Below are positions 1 through 10,559 of a stretch of DNA of 64,000 bases, one piece after another (positions within the stretch are counted from its first letter, which is position 1; each line of letters opens with the position of its first letter). A model generated the notes under the pieces. It was not told the origin of the DNA, did no database searches, and saw nothing but the letters and a program-made list of their open reading frames with translations. Made by a program: the position numbers and the translations under genes. The stretch is from Procambarus clarkii (taxonomy: Eukaryota > Arthropoda > Malacostraca > Decapoda > Cambaridae), in NCBI RefSeq assembly GCF_040958095.1, contig NC_091217.1:8308235-8372234 (forward strand), in the 5' to 3' direction.

Positions 1-213
1 GGAAATGCACCTTGGCCAATTGGTGTCACCATGGTTGGTATCCATGCACGTACTGGACGAGAAAAGATCTTCAGTAAACACGTAGCTCATGTCCTAAATG
101 ATGAGACACAGCGAAAGTACATCCAGGGTTTGAAACGCCTTATGACAAAATGTCAACAGTATTTCCCAGCAGACCCTTCCAAATGTGTAGAGTACAGGGC
201 TGTAGCTCAGTAG
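1..213 (+). CDS. PRPF18: Pre-mRNA-splicing factor 18 (PRP18), last coding exon, partial
   Basis: Frame 1 is open from the first base of the window to a TAG stop at 211-213, giving 70 residues. It begins [20 protein letters not shown] and ends CVEYRAVAQ. This is the C-terminal end of the Prp18 domain: the [10 protein letters not shown] loop, the REKIF segment, the [13 protein letters not shown] helix and the PSKCVEY tail closely match human PRPF18 as I remember it. PRP18 is a U5 snRNP-associated factor acting in the second catalytic step of nuclear pre-mRNA splicing. The 5' exons lie outside the window. The frame is intact, unlike the other two genes here. An ATG at 31 is internal, not the start. 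Identity rests on recognised sequence, not a search. Confidence 0.95.
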   Translation, partial: GNAPWPIGVTMVGIHARTGREKIFSKHVAHVLNDETQRKYIQGLKRLMTKCQQYFPADPSKCVEYRAVAQ

Positions 214-500
214 TATTATCTGCTTAAACATTTACTTTGGACATCACTTTATGGACCTTTAACTTGTTACTATTAATTTGCTTATTCCCTGACCATAAAT
301 GTACATTTAGCACCCGTGGAGAACTGTTATGTACAGTATTCTTAAGCTCTTCTGTCCCTAAAAAAAAGTCTCATTCATGATGTTTGCCAGATGTATTCAT
401 CTTTTGTAAACCATAAGCTGCAGAGAAATAATATATACTGTAATGCAGTAAAGATACAGTTATGCTTCATAGATAGTGTTATGTAAAATAAAAAGCTTCA
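214..500 (+). promoter_or_regulatory. PRPF18: PRPF18 3' UTR with polyadenylation signal
   Basis: AT-rich sequence after the stop codon. A canonical AATAAA lies at 487-492, about 275 bases after the stop, and is the likely poly(A) signal. It is followed by T-rich sequence at about 514-522, suitable as a downstream element. Confidence 0.65.
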
Positions 501-603
501 TATAGATTTCAACTATTTTTTTTAAAGAAAAATAATGCTAACTCCATGTATAGCCTCTTGTAAAAAAAAAAAAAGACTTCATTATCATTACACACAGAAA
601 TCA

Positions 604-715
604 CAATAGCGTGATGTATCAAATGAACAAATCCACAAGGGCTGTGACGAGGATTCAAATGCTCTTGGACGCAGGTTCTAATTCTCGTCACGGGCCTTGT
701 GGATTTGTTCACTTC
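604..715. repeat. Hairpin made of two inverted ends of a tRNA-derived SINE (family III)
   Basis: Arms at 624-640 and 695-711 are inverted copies of the CACAAGG/CCTTGTGG motif, extended inward by GTGACGAG/CTCGTCAC. The right arm matches the end of the fuller family III copy at 24360-24612, which ends in the same TTGTAGATTTGTTC-type sequence. The head-to-head arrangement could form a cruciform. Confidence 0.6.
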
Positions 716-1412
716 ATTATCATCTCACTCATTTAACAAAAATTAACAAAAATATTTTAATAAAACACATACAGTACTTAAATTTTGTCAATTAATCATA
801 ATACTATCTTATTATACAATAGGATTATACAATAATATAGGCTGAAAGCAGTTGAATGCAGTATAGCATAACAGGCTTTTTCTGGCCAAAAGAGTAGAAC
901 CCTGACAAAGTGTGCCTTTTTTTTTTTTTTTTTTTGTATGAATGATAATATGCAATGTTTTGAGTCATTGGAACCTGGACACAACAAAGCTGGTATGATG
1001 CAACAGGTAGAGCTTTGGTAATTCCTTATAACTGATGCCTCACAAGGTGTGGTAAGTACATTACATGTTCATTTAGGAATCTTGATATAATGAAAAACTG
1101 ATTAAAATGAGGACAGTGAGTGAGAGCAACTTCCGTATCCTTTCAGATACGGAGGTTTTAAGTCAGAAAATGATGTACTGTCCTAAAAATCATAGTGGCT
1201 TGCAAAATTTGGTTAGGGTCCTCGGTTAGGTTAGGTTTGGGCAATTTAGTACATCAGTTTAGTGACATTGTGAATGCTCGAGAGGCCTGCTGATCATGCT
1301 GTAATCTGTCTGAGTTGCGAATACATTCTCTTGCAACTACTGAACAAGAAGCCTATTTTAAATCTTTACATTCACTCATGTGTTAGGTAACCATGTTTGA
1401 CTGTTCACAATA
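716..1412. other. Intergenic sequence, nothing recognised
   Basis: AT-rich, with a T-run at about 917-935. I see no conserved coding exon, RNA gene or clear transposon end. GGTTAGGTTAGG near 1213 is only two telomere-like units. Confidence 0.5.
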
Positions 1413-1590
1413 CAGGGGTACCTCAGTTTACGAATTTAATCTGTTCCTGGAGACTGCTTGTAACTCGAAAATTCGTAAACCCGAAGCAAATTTCCCTGTG
1501 AGCGAACCTGATTCAAATTTTCGGAAGAAATCAAGCTCGTAACCTTGAAAAGTTCATAAAGAGGGGCATTCATAAACCGAGGTACCACTG
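1413..1590. mobile_element. Tc1/mariner-type MITE with TA target-site duplication
   Basis: The left end CAGGGGTACCTCAGTTTACG is an inverted match, with mismatches, to the right end, which reads CATAAACCGAGGTACCACTG on the plus strand. TA dinucleotides flank the element at 1411-1412 and 1591-1592, the target duplication used by Tc1/mariner transposases. The 178-bp interior has no reading frame, so this is a non-autonomous copy. Confidence 0.75.
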
Positions 1591-1599
1591 TAATTGAAA

Positions 1600-1875
1600 T
1601 CTGAGGATTAGTCGGGTTTATTCTCGACGTACAATTGAGAATTCTGGGTTCGAATCCCAGGCGGGACAGAAATGGTTGGGAACATTTCCTTTCACTTAAT
1701 GCCTCTGTTTACCTAACAGTAAGTAAGTACTCAAAAGTTTGTCAGTTTGTTGTGGGGGGGTTGCATCCTTGGCAGGGTCAATAATTCAGCCTTGAGACCT
1801 TGATAAAAGCCTAATGTGTATAAATACACTCTGGCTTCCTGTCCCCCGATACAATGAATTATTATTATTATATGT
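1600..1875 (+). mobile_element. tRNA-derived SINE, family II
   Basis: A B-box-like GGGTTCGAATCCCAG near 1647 is followed by the family body (GCGGGACAGAAATGG, CACCTAACAGTAAGTAAG-like) and a 3' end rich in TTATTATT. The A-box part is degenerate. Other family II copies lie at 3225-3345(-), 23435-23540(-), 25055-25290(+), 26870-27105(-), 36607-36727(-) and perhaps 51235-51350(-). Confidence 0.65.
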
Positions 1876-2934
1876 ATATATCGTAACATTTGTAAGTTTG
1901 ATTTTCAAAGTAAAAATAATGTTTTGTTAATAAACATATTTAAGTAATTATAAGAAGAAAACAATAAATTTTGTACATACTGTACAGCATTAATGAGTAA
2001 GTTTGGCTTCTTGGTTTATTTACAGTACGGCAAAAAGCGAATGAAGATGTCTTGAGTTACATATGAACATAATGTTGAGAAAACAAACTAATTATCATCA
2101 TTTAACAAAATTATCACACATTCATCCTAAATAACTTAAGGTGAGTTTGCTGGTATTGACATAAAAGTGAAACAGTTTATTCATTTCATCATTAAATATA
2201 TTACTTTATAAAAATTATATTTGCTAAATTTATTAATGCTGTAATTCATTAAATACTAATGAATTAAGCATTAATTAATACTGTTTAGTATTAGCATTGA
2301 GTTATGCCGGAAATGCTGAGTAGTTTAAGTGTTATTTCAAACTATACAAATACTGTACCTACTGAGTAACCACTGTACTTGATCCTTTGTATATTCGTAA
2401 ATAAATTATTATTATTATTATTATTATTATCAAAATACAACATATGATTGTCCTCGATGGGGGATCGTGGAACAGTATTTGGTATTTCAAGCAGCCTGTC
2501 TTCTGACCAAGTTCATTCCATCCAGCGGTTCACCCCAAAGACACATTTATCAATTTTAACATGCTGTTCATTCAAAATAGGAATTTTCTTAAATATAAAT
2601 TAATACTGTATTATATATAAGCATATTTAGGCATTGGTTAGGCTAGGTGTTTAGGTTCTTTTGACGATTATTTGTATTAGTAGTACTGTACGTGAGAAGC
2701 ATTTTCAGCGTTGTGGTTTGAACGAAAGTCTTCAGCGAGGCACTTGTTCGTGAAGTGTTCATATGTCACCAGTTGTGACTCGTGCACATGGGTTCTATTA
2801 CATCTATTTAGGAAGAGCGTCCAGTCAGAATTAGTGTAGTGGTATAACTAAGTTTTGCAATTGTAAATAGCACACGTGGAGTATGTGCATGTTTATTAAA
2901 CATGATTTGGGATCTGAGCAGAGGGACTATCTTA

Positions 2935-3110
2935 CCTTCATTATACCTCGAGTTGATTTCGGGGCTTAGCGTCCCTACGGCCCAGTCATCGCCCAGGCCT
3001 CCTCGTTGCTGGACTAGTCAACCAGGCTGTTGGACGCGGCTGCTCGCAGCCTGGTTGATCAGGTATCCGTTGGAGGTGCTTATCGAGTCCCCTCTTGAAC
3101 ACAGTGATGG
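2935..3110 (-). repeat. LINE 3'-end fragment (GGGGCTTAGCGTCC tail family)
   Basis: Read on the minus strand this is the 3' end of the LINE seen better at 29616-30245. It has the same GATCAACCAGGC and GGGGACGCTAAGCCCC-like motifs and a short stretch matching the ORF end (KHLQRIPDQPGC). An internal piece is missing compared with the longer copy. Confidence 0.7.
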
Positions 3111-3412
3111 TTACGTCTTTCTTACTTTGACAAGGTAAGATAGGTGCTATAGAAACTAGTCTTTTTAACGACAAAGGGGATGTTTAACCACTAGTGTGTG
3201 TCACAAGGTCAAATTTCTAACCTTCCCCAGGATGCATCTATTTACTACTAGGTGAACAGAGGCATTATGTGAAAGGAAAGGTGCCCAACCATTTCTGTCC
3301 CGCCGGGAATCGAACCCATTATCCACGAGTGTGAGATGAGACCGGTATATCTGTTTATTCAGATAAAAGTATATACAAGATGAGTTACACAGAGAATGTT
3401 GGATTTCTAGAG
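3061..3412 (-). repeat. 352-bp composite repeat, copy 1 (LINE tail + SINE II + LINE tail)
   Basis: This segment aligns without gaps to 36443-36794, with about 9 differences in 352 bases. It contains, in order, a LINE-tail piece, a minus-strand family II SINE with B-box (GGGAATCGAACCC on plus) and a sequence ending TTGGATTTCTAGAG. The two copies diverge sharply on both sides. Confidence 0.85.
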
Positions 3413-3965
3413 TCAGAATAGAGGAAAGGTAGTATTGTCAGCAAATAGTATAGGTTTAAGAATGTTACAAACATTTAGCAAATCATTGATATAAGAAATA
3501 AAGGGCCCCAAGATGCTGCCCTGTGGCATTCCTACTGTCAATGGTAGATAGGGGGGGGGGTCAAGTTATTGATGGCTACATAATGGTGCATCACCAATAA
3601 AGGAACTAATAATCCAGAGCTAGGCCTCTGATACCATGGTAAAGTTTAAGAGGTAGTTATGATTTACAATATCAAAGGCTTTTCACAGGTCAATAACAAG
3701 GCCAATTGGGAACTTTATTCTGACAAGGGCTTTATGGATTATATTGAGCAGCCTAATAAGGGCATTGGCATCCATTCCCAAAAGAGTACCAAACTGGTAG
3801 GGATTTAATGATGTCAAGTTTTTCAAAGTAGAAATAGGGCAGTCAGTAAGCGATTTTTCAAATATTTTTGAAAATAAGTATCAAAAAGAAGGCACCAAAC
3901 CAGTAAGGTTATGTAGCACCATCAAATGAAAATTTTTGAAAGCATCAGTAGATTTGATATTGGTC
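3413..3965 (-). mobile_element. Degenerate LINE reverse-transcriptase fragment
   Basis: The minus strand near 3515-3490 encodes QGSILGP, the RT block before the catalytic aspartates. Upstream (around 3690-3640) are traces of KAFDIVNHNYLL. Several stops interrupt it, so this is an old inactive jockey/CR1-like fragment. It abuts the 352-bp composite repeat. Confidence 0.7.
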
Positions 3966-5849
3966 TGTAATTTAGGTCAGCTGTCTTGCCCCTTTTGAAA
4001 TGGCCTCACTCTTGCTTTGAGGATATCAGTAAAAATAAGACAGATTTGTTGAATAGCAGCGCTATGGGTAGAGCAGGGGGAGGGGGGCCCCCCCCCCCCC
4101 CCCAACACTCATACCAAAGACTATTTCACTAATATGTTCCCAGCTGTGGTTTGAATTAGTGATTGCGATTGATTGTGAATGATTGTGATTGAAATGATTG
4201 AATTACGAATGTCTGTCGGGCTGACTGGCAAGATGAGTAGTGATAGGATAGCTGCTGATGCGACTTGGTGACATCTGTCTGGGTCTTTAGTAATTTTCTG
4301 GCAAGGTCGACACCAATTTACAGAAAGCAGATATTGAATTCGGTTGCAAGTGTGTAACCATCTTTGGAGATTTTTATCCATTTGTAATAATTATTATCCA
4401 GGTATCCAAGGATAGATCACCTTCAGTGTTCACCTGACCCAATACAAGATTTCAGACTTGGGCAAAAATTTTGTCGAATTAATTCAGTCAAAATCTACAA
4501 GTGTGCTGGGACTTCCAGGCTATGCACTAGGAGTAAGCACAGTCAGAACCTAAAGAAAAGCATTCTCTGCCACATGTGGGATAGTACGAGATGGAGCGAA
4601 GAATGGCATTGAGCAGGGCAAGTTTATAGCAGTAAAAGGACAAATTTAACATGAAAGCAAGAGAGACAAAGGTAGTAGCAAGTTTCCAGTAAGGTCTTAA
4701 AATGAAACTTGCCCCATTTTTTTCCCGATAAGGCAATTCTTGAAGTTTTAGAGGTAAAGGTCACCCTTTCCCCACCAACCCAGGTATATTAAAGTGCAGA
4801 AAGATCACCTTTTAGTATGGCAAGTGAATGCAAGTCAGTCTACCAGAATTTAACAACAAAAAATTGTGCACTTTGTGGATGCATTTGGTCCAAGGAGAAT
4901 ATGGAGGAGGAATTTACAAGGACATGCCAGAAGAGTAGTCTTCTGGCCTATATGCAAGGAGAATTGGCCAATTCTGGGTGGATGATTGATGTACACGCTT
5001 TAAATTCTATATCCACTCTACAATTGTTAAATATTGGGCAGCAAGGAGAAGGGTGTACAGCAGCTGTGGCGACAAAATTACCAAGATGTAGATGGCAGTA
5101 TTTAAGAAAGAAAAAATTGCCTAGAGGGTCTTCCTAGTTTGGTAAGGAGGGAGAGATGGTGGCAGGGACAGGACAATGCATGGGACATGTAATGAGGAAG
5201 CGAGAGATTTTTAGTCCAGAGAAAATCTCTCTGGACTGTGGCAGTCATCAAAAGGTAGTACCAAGCTGGGAAGACTAGCACCATCTGTCCATTATCTTGA
5301 ATAATCTAAATATTAAAGACTATACTAAAGAATAGAAGAATAAAGAAGAATACTAAAATACTAAAGAATAAAGAAGACTATATTAAAGAATATTAAAGAC
5401 TATACAAGAAAAAAAGAGATGGTGTGCAGTTTGTTAGTTTTAACAAAGCCCACGACCTTGCCAACATTCACAGAACATGACTGGGCAGATTTCCAAACTA
5501 ACTTTTTTTTAAGGGGGAGAGGGGACGTGTGAAACAGAACAAGTAAAATGGCCTTGGCTGCAAGTTTGACAACTCCAATGTGGTTGAGAATCTACCAAAA
5601 TTTCATTGGGTGATGTCTGATAGAAATAAAGAAGCATTTTATTTCTGGCACATTTCAGATAATTTAATAGAGGTAGACAAGGCACAAGGGCAGAACCAGA
5701 ATACAGCACACTATTACTCATGTGATCAGGATATTACACTCAGAATTTTTTTTTTCTTTGTAAACATTTTAATAGAATCGTTTCCCCTCAGCAAGGGCAA
5801 GTTTATAGTCAAAAGTAAAGAGTTAATGAACTATGGCAACAAGCCAAGT
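3966..5849. other. Intergenic sequence without recognisable genes
   Basis: Contains a G/C homopolymer junction at about 4076-4103 and unassigned AT-rich DNA. A 106-codon plus-strand frame at 4817-5137 resembles no family I know and has no splice or repeat context, so I do not call it a gene. The 3' UTR of the minus-strand folate-receptor gene occupies the right end. Confidence 0.5.
5638..5643 (-). promoter_or_regulatory. Possible polyadenylation signal of the folate-receptor gene
   Basis: TTTATT on plus reads AATAAA on minus, about 207 bases after the stop at 5850. It is the nearest canonical signal I see. Confidence 0.4.
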
Positions 5850-6062
5850 CTAGGATGCAACTGTCAATATTCTATTGATAAATGCCCAAACAGCAAGTTG
5901 TATACTAAACCACATTAGGTTGCAGCTGTGCATCTGGGAACCAGCTATAATCTGTGCATAATGTAGAGCAACAGCATCATTTGGATTGATGGCAGATTGG
6001 TTGAACTGTAGGTGCATACATGGTGTTGTCGGTTCAGCATATTTCCAAGCATTGTCCCACAC
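5850..6062 (-). CDS. Folate-receptor family protein, C-terminal exon
   Basis: Begins after an acceptor (CTAG on minus at 6066-6063) with GTG TGG, in phase with the preceding exon, and ends at a stop at 5850-5852 (70 codons). It reads VWDNAWKYAEPTTPCMHLQF, then the family-typical NPNDAVALHYAQ (compare human FOLR1 NPNEEVARFYA). The end is a hydrophobic segment (CNLMWFSIQLAVWAF then INRILTVAS), placed like the GPI-attachment signal of folate receptors, although a short tail follows it. Known family role: high-affinity uptake of folates at the cell surface. Inferred here: a membrane-anchored secreted protein. Confidence 0.88.
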   Translation of the reverse strand: MWDNAWKYAEPTTPCMHLQFNQSAINPNDAVALHYAQIIAGSQMHSCNLMWFSIQLAVWAFINRILTVAS

Positions 6063-6691
6063 CTAGAATGAAGAGTCAACTTTGTATAAAAATGCAGGTA
6101 TTAAAGTACAGGTATATTTTAAACTTCACTAAAGGGAATGGTTTATGCAAGACTTTAGGAACTTTTATGAACTCATTTCTTGATTGAGAAAAAATGCACT
6201 TGTACAGTGGTAATTTTGAAGCACACCATTTAACCTTACCAGGTACTAGGCGTGTCAGTGTTTAAGGAGAAGGCTGGAAAAAAAGTTGCATAGTTAAGCG
6301 TAAACAACTTTAGTAATAATTAAGCCAGTCTGGCAAGTCATATGGAAGGGATACCACCTTTACTGGGCATCAATAGACATGTACACAGGAGGCAGAGTCT
6401 TATAGCAGGTACTATTAAGAAAATAGCATCAAAATATTTTAACAATTAAAGTTGCCAAACTGAAATTTGGAAACAATCAAGCCACATCAATCTTTGTGAT
6501 ATTTGTAGATGTTCAGTAACCCCTTTCCCATCTTGGTAGGAAAAATATTAAGAGGGCAGTCTACTCTCTAGGCCTATGAATTTAAACCAACATTGAATAG
6601 CCAATTTTAGGGCATTTGGAAAATATAAAATTGGCAAGTCACATGGACAATAATACACTGAACTTTGAATCAAGAAAGGTGGGGAGGGAAG

Positions 6692-6715
6692 AAAAAAAAA
6701 AAAAAAAAAAAAAAA
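6692..6715 (+). repeat. Poly(A) tract
   Basis: About 24 consecutive A bases inside a folate-receptor intron. A similar run of about 29 A lies at 7062-7090 in the next intron. Confidence 0.8.
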
Positions 6716-6731
6716 GTTGTGTTCAACATAC

Positions 6732-6978
6732 CTTTTCACAGAAGTTCCGGGCTGTCCTATAGATTTCTTTAAATGTTTGACAGGTAGAATTTACGGGGCA
6801 GTAATTTGTCAAGCAGCTTCCTTTTGTTGGGCAATCACCCGTCATATTCAACCACATGAAATTGTTGGTCCAATTGTCTGTGCAAGTGACATCGTTGGCA
6901 CACGCAGTAAACCAAAGCTCAATCAATGGCACACAGAGGGACTCCCCAGTATCTTTCCCGCCGCCACGAGCGATTTTC
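6732..6978 (-). CDS. Folate-receptor family protein, third recognised exon (frame-disrupted)
   Basis: Bounded by acceptor CTGCAG at 6984-6979 and donor GTATG at 6731-6727 (minus). It starts ENRSWRRERYWGVPLCAID and continues ELWFTACANDVTCTDNW, NFMWLNMTGDCPTKGSC, NSTCQTFKEIYRTARNFCEK. The pattern matches FOLR1 (SWRKERVLNVPLC, CRTSYTCKSNWHKGWNW, CQPFHFYFP). The exon is 247 bases, but 249 are needed for both flanking phases. Near 6920 the family's DCE(L/Q)W would need TGTGAG where TGAG is present, so two bases are missing and the frame meets a stop. This is either a consensus error or a real lesion. The family's Cys pairs are otherwise largely kept. Confidence 0.88.
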
Positions 6979-7057
6979 CTGCAGGGAAAATTTATTTAAC
7001 GTTGCAAAAGGAACTAGCGAGCCAAATCTCTTACATGTCTAGACAAATTTATTTTTT

Positions 7058-7091
<34 letters not shown>

Positions 7092-7302
7092 CCACTATGC
7101 CATTTAAATGCTTAGGGGAAGTCACTTTCAGAATACCAAAATAAAAACTTTATAAAATAGCCTTTTAAGTTTTGCACAATGTTAAATTTTTAATTATTAA
7201 AAATAATTGTTTAAACATGTTTAAGTTATTAAAACAATGCAGAAACCCTAGTTAAATAAAAGTCCTTTAAAATATAGAATTTAGACGTTCTGCAATACTT
7301 AC

Positions 7303-7494
7303 CGACACGACCCATGGGCCAACATTGGGTGAACATTCGTAAAAGCAGTGATCGAGCATGAAATGCCGTTTACATTCCGAGGACATGGACTCTACTCTAG
7401 AACAGTGGTCATAATTGAAGTTGTAAGGACTAGACTCGTGAATAAGTCTAGTAGTATTCTCTGTACAGCAGGACCTATTCTTCCACCGATGACA
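7303..7494 (-). CDS. Folate-receptor family protein, second recognised exon
   Basis: Exactly 64 codons between an acceptor at 7496-7495 and a GTAAGT donor at 7302-7297 (minus). It starts CHRWKNRSCCTENTT, continues SPYNFNYDHCSRVESMSSEC and ends KRHFMLDHCFYECSPNVGPW. These are the diagnostic folate-receptor motifs (human: [45 protein letters not shown]). The NxT in ENTT is a likely glycosylation site. Phase 0 at both ends fits the neighbours. Confidence 0.93.
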
Positions 7495-7693
7495 CTAAAA
7501 AAATCAAATATAAAAAGAGGTACTTTCTGTTAAGCAATTTATCATTTAGGTAGAAAGGATATCAAGTTTGACTATTGTCAAAAGCTCTTTACAGCTAAAA
7601 GCATATTTTTGAAGGCTTCAGATTTTTTTTTAATCTACTGTAGTGACAATATTGTACATTAAAAAGCAAGACGTTAAGAGAAATTATCCATAC

Positions 7694-7825
7694 CGTAGTA
7701 AACAGACTGCCTTCTGGTCCTGGTGCACTTTTGTGATGTTTACAATCTATACAAGTGTTTATTAGAGTATCCACATCGACTTCTGAGCCATGGTCATGGT
7801 CACGACCAATGTTAAGCAGAACATT
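7694..7825 (-). CDS. Folate-receptor family protein, first recognised exon
   Basis: Exactly 44 codons between acceptor CCTAG (7830-7826) and donor GTATGG (7693-7688) on minus. The second half, TCIDCKHHKSAPGPEGSLF, matches the receptor N-terminus (CMDGKHHKTKPGPEDKLH in vertebrates, from memory). The first half is acidic and not recognised. The upstream exon with start codon and signal peptide was not found. Introns between the four exons are 199, 324 and 669 bases. Confidence 0.88.
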
Positions 7826-8680
7826 CTAGGACAAAGATAAAAAACTAGGTAAAAGTCATCTATTGAAGTTTCTGGACTAGCTTGTCAAGGACAAACTAGT
7901 ATGTCTATAGACCTTACACAGTATACAAAATCAACCAAAATAAACTTTAGTATAGCAAATGACTAAGTACAGTACATGTCTCGCACTCTCCGGAGCACAT
8001 TATTAAGGTTCGAGCACATGCCAAGGACTTTACTTTCAAGTAGACGACATACCAGATTTAAGTAAATTCAAGTTGTCCTAACTATTGTATATTCAAGACC
8101 TTTGTTTATACACTAAGTGCAAAAGTTCAATTAGTTTTAAGTTTTTTTTAACCTAGTAATAGTTATGGACTTCTAGGTAGTATAGCAAACTTTTACACTT
8201 TCAGGTTATAAAAAGGTAATTTTGTTTTCAAATTAAAGTAAACAAAATGTTATTTTCAACAGCAACAATCTAGGGTTTATACTTTACCATAGGCCGGACC
8301 ATTTGTTAGTCAAAGTTACGAAATTCACATCAATTTTGAGACATTAAAGATTTTTTGGTAGAGAAATAGTTTAATCAATAGTTCACAGCATCAATATTTT
8401 GCTAGCATTCTCTGGGGAGGAATAAGACAACTTAATAAATAATGTCCAGTCGAGGTTTAGACCATAGATGCACAGATTCAAGAAGTGGATTAAAAGGTAG
8501 TCAACGATTAGGAACATCACGATTTAATTAACAATAGAACGCTTCACTCAATTTCTCATTGTACTTTATTTGAAGTCTGAAAATTATATGGGAAAGCTGT
8601 GGCAGTGTGAGGTGCAAAGTTTGATGGCAATACTTTGGCCATGTTTGAGAACAGATTTTCAAAGTCTGGAGAAAAAGAGT
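7826..8680. other. Probable upstream intron of the folate-receptor gene
   Basis: AT-rich DNA upstream of the first recognised exon. I looked on minus for a start codon, a hydrophobic signal peptide and a phase-0 donor, and did not find a convincing exon. Confidence 0.35.
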
Positions 8681-8689
8681 AACTCCAGA

Positions 8690-9020
8690 CAAGCCGCCGG
8701 CTTCTGGGCCATGTCGAGACTACTAGAGATGGTGGCTCCCTTGGGGAAGTCCTTTCTACACCAATACCACAAAGTTTCCCCCAAACGAATATAAAACCCA
8801 ATTGTATCGCCAAGACACCGCGGACACCATACAACGAATCTCAAAGACATCAAGCAGTTTGAAACCACACCTCCCCGCCGCCTTTCATTACCTGACGAAG
8901 GTCAAGGGAGTGTGACGGAAAGCTGCCATCATTAACACCGGTAGTGTAGAGGGGACACCGGTGGTGTAGGTAGTTTCACTACCGCCCACAAGATGGGTAT
9001 GGGGTGCATAATAAATGAAC
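8690..9020 (+). repeat. LINE-tail-like sequences
   Basis: AAGCCGCCGGCTTCTG near 8691 resembles the LINE end at 35946-35995 (AAGCCGCCGGCTTTCTG). ACCGCCCACAAGATGGG near 8983, followed by GGGGTGCATAATAAA, recurs as ACCGCTCACAGGAT and GGGGTGCACAATAAAC at 38192-38228. Confidence 0.5.
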
Positions 9021-9603
9021 TAAACTAAACAAGTCGTCTACTGTAATTTCGGATACCGGGCTAGAAACAACTTCGTTCACTGAGAAATTTGTACTTCCAA
9101 ACCAATTTGTTCGTATATGCGCTGGTTTGTGTTCGCTGCTGTTCTCGTCTGAATAAATACATAACACTTCATCATATAATTATTAGCGCTTCCATTAACA
9201 ATGCTTAGCGCACTGTTTGTATTACTTTGTTTGTTAACAAAGCGCTCTCGTATCAGAGAAGGGAAGGGAAGAGAACTCTCAGGGGGGAAAGCGCTGTAAC
9301 GTACGGTTATGTTACGTTGTTGGGTACATTAGATACAGTGTTTAGTTAGTTTCATATTTATTTAGTAGTCCTAGATACAGCAGTGTCGTAGACGTTGAGA
9401 CGGGGCTTGGAGCAGAGCAGAGAGCTGAGTGTGGCCGGAGTCGCGGAGCTCTATGTGGGAGAGCGTTGTAGCTCGATGAGGTCGTAGTCTGCTGTCTGCT
9501 CTGTGTCGAGGCTGTAGCATCTTGGGTCGATTAGAACTGTACACGTCGAGTGCTACATTGTTGACTTGAAATTGTACTGCTTTGCTATTCGATTGATTGA
9601 TGA

Positions 9604-10385
9604 TAAAGATTAAGCCACCCAAGAAGTGGCACGAGTATGAATAGCCTGTAAGTGGTGACCCTTTTGAGCCATTACCAGTATTAAGAGCTGATACTGGAGA
9701 TCTGTGGAGGTGCGACTGCACCCTGCGTGACGGGAGATGTCTCCCGAGGTTTGCTATTCGATGATGATGATGATGAAGATTAAGCCACCCAAAAGGTGGC
9801 ACGGGCATGAATAGCCCGTAAGTGGTGGCCATTTTAAGCCATTACCAGTATCAAGAGCTGATACTGGAGATCTGTGGAGGTGCGAATGCACCCTGCATGA
9901 TGGGAGATGTCTCCCTTGTGAATGTGTTAAGATGAAGATGAAGCCACCCAATAGGTGGCACGGGCATGAATTGGTAAGTGGTGGCCCTTTTGAGCCATCA
10001 CCAGTATCAATAGATTATACTGGAGATCTGTGGAGGTGCGACTGCACCCAGCGTGACGGAAGATGTCTCCCGTGTTTTAAACAGATGAAGAAGAAGCCAC
10101 CCAAAAGATGGCACGGGCATGAATAGCTCGTAAGTGGTGGCCCTTTCGAGCCATCACCAGTATCAAGAGCTGATACTGGAGATCTGTGGAGGTGCAAGTG
10201 CACTCTGCGTGACGGGAGATGTCTCCCATGAATGTGTCCAAGATGACGATTAAACCAGCGAAAAGGTGGCACGGGCATGAATAGCCCGTAAGTGGTGGCC
10301 CTTTTGAGCCATTACCAGTATCAAGAGCTGATACTGGAGATCTGTGGAGGTGCAACTGCACCCTGCGTGATGGGAGATGTCTCCC
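9604..10385 (+). repeat. Tandem array of five copies of a multi-hairpin element (family A)
   Basis: Copies lie at about 9604-9745, 9775-9915, 9934-10071, 10085-10227 and 10243-10385, period 150-165. Each begins in a GAT/GAA-rich tract with AAGATTAAGCC and ends GGGAGATGTCTCCC. A full copy (the second) holds five short inverted repeats: GCCACCCAAAAGGTGGC, CGGGCATGAATAGCCCG, CCAGTATCA/TGATACTGG, GGTGCGAATGCACC and GGGAGATGTCTCCC. Linkers between copies differ. No coding role is suggested. It shares a core with family B at 49167 and 53137. Confidence 0.85.
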
Positions 10386-10559
10386 GGACCAAGTGTGTTT
10401 TGCTATTCTCAAATCGCTTGCTTATATACGGTGACTACACCTCACAATAAGATAGGAGGGCAGAAACCGTTACCTGTAAATAGGGATAGGATTATAGCTT
10501 ATGTAGTTAGTGCTAATTAGTTATGCCATTAAGATGATGAGATAATGGAGCAAGTATAA

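Noticed and set aside
1208-1230. GGTTAGGTTAGG as an arthropod telomere remnant
   Set aside because: Only two units. Similar CCTAA/GGTTA words at 22655-22920 belong to an inverted repeat.
4817-5137. 106-codon plus-strand frame with several cysteines
   Set aside because: No family resemblance, no splice context and ordinary length for chance in this composition.
9371-10412. Overlapping minus-strand frames with HLPSRRVQSHLHRSPVS repeats
   Set aside because: Translation of the tandem family A element. The sequence is explained by hairpins, and the frames shift between copies.
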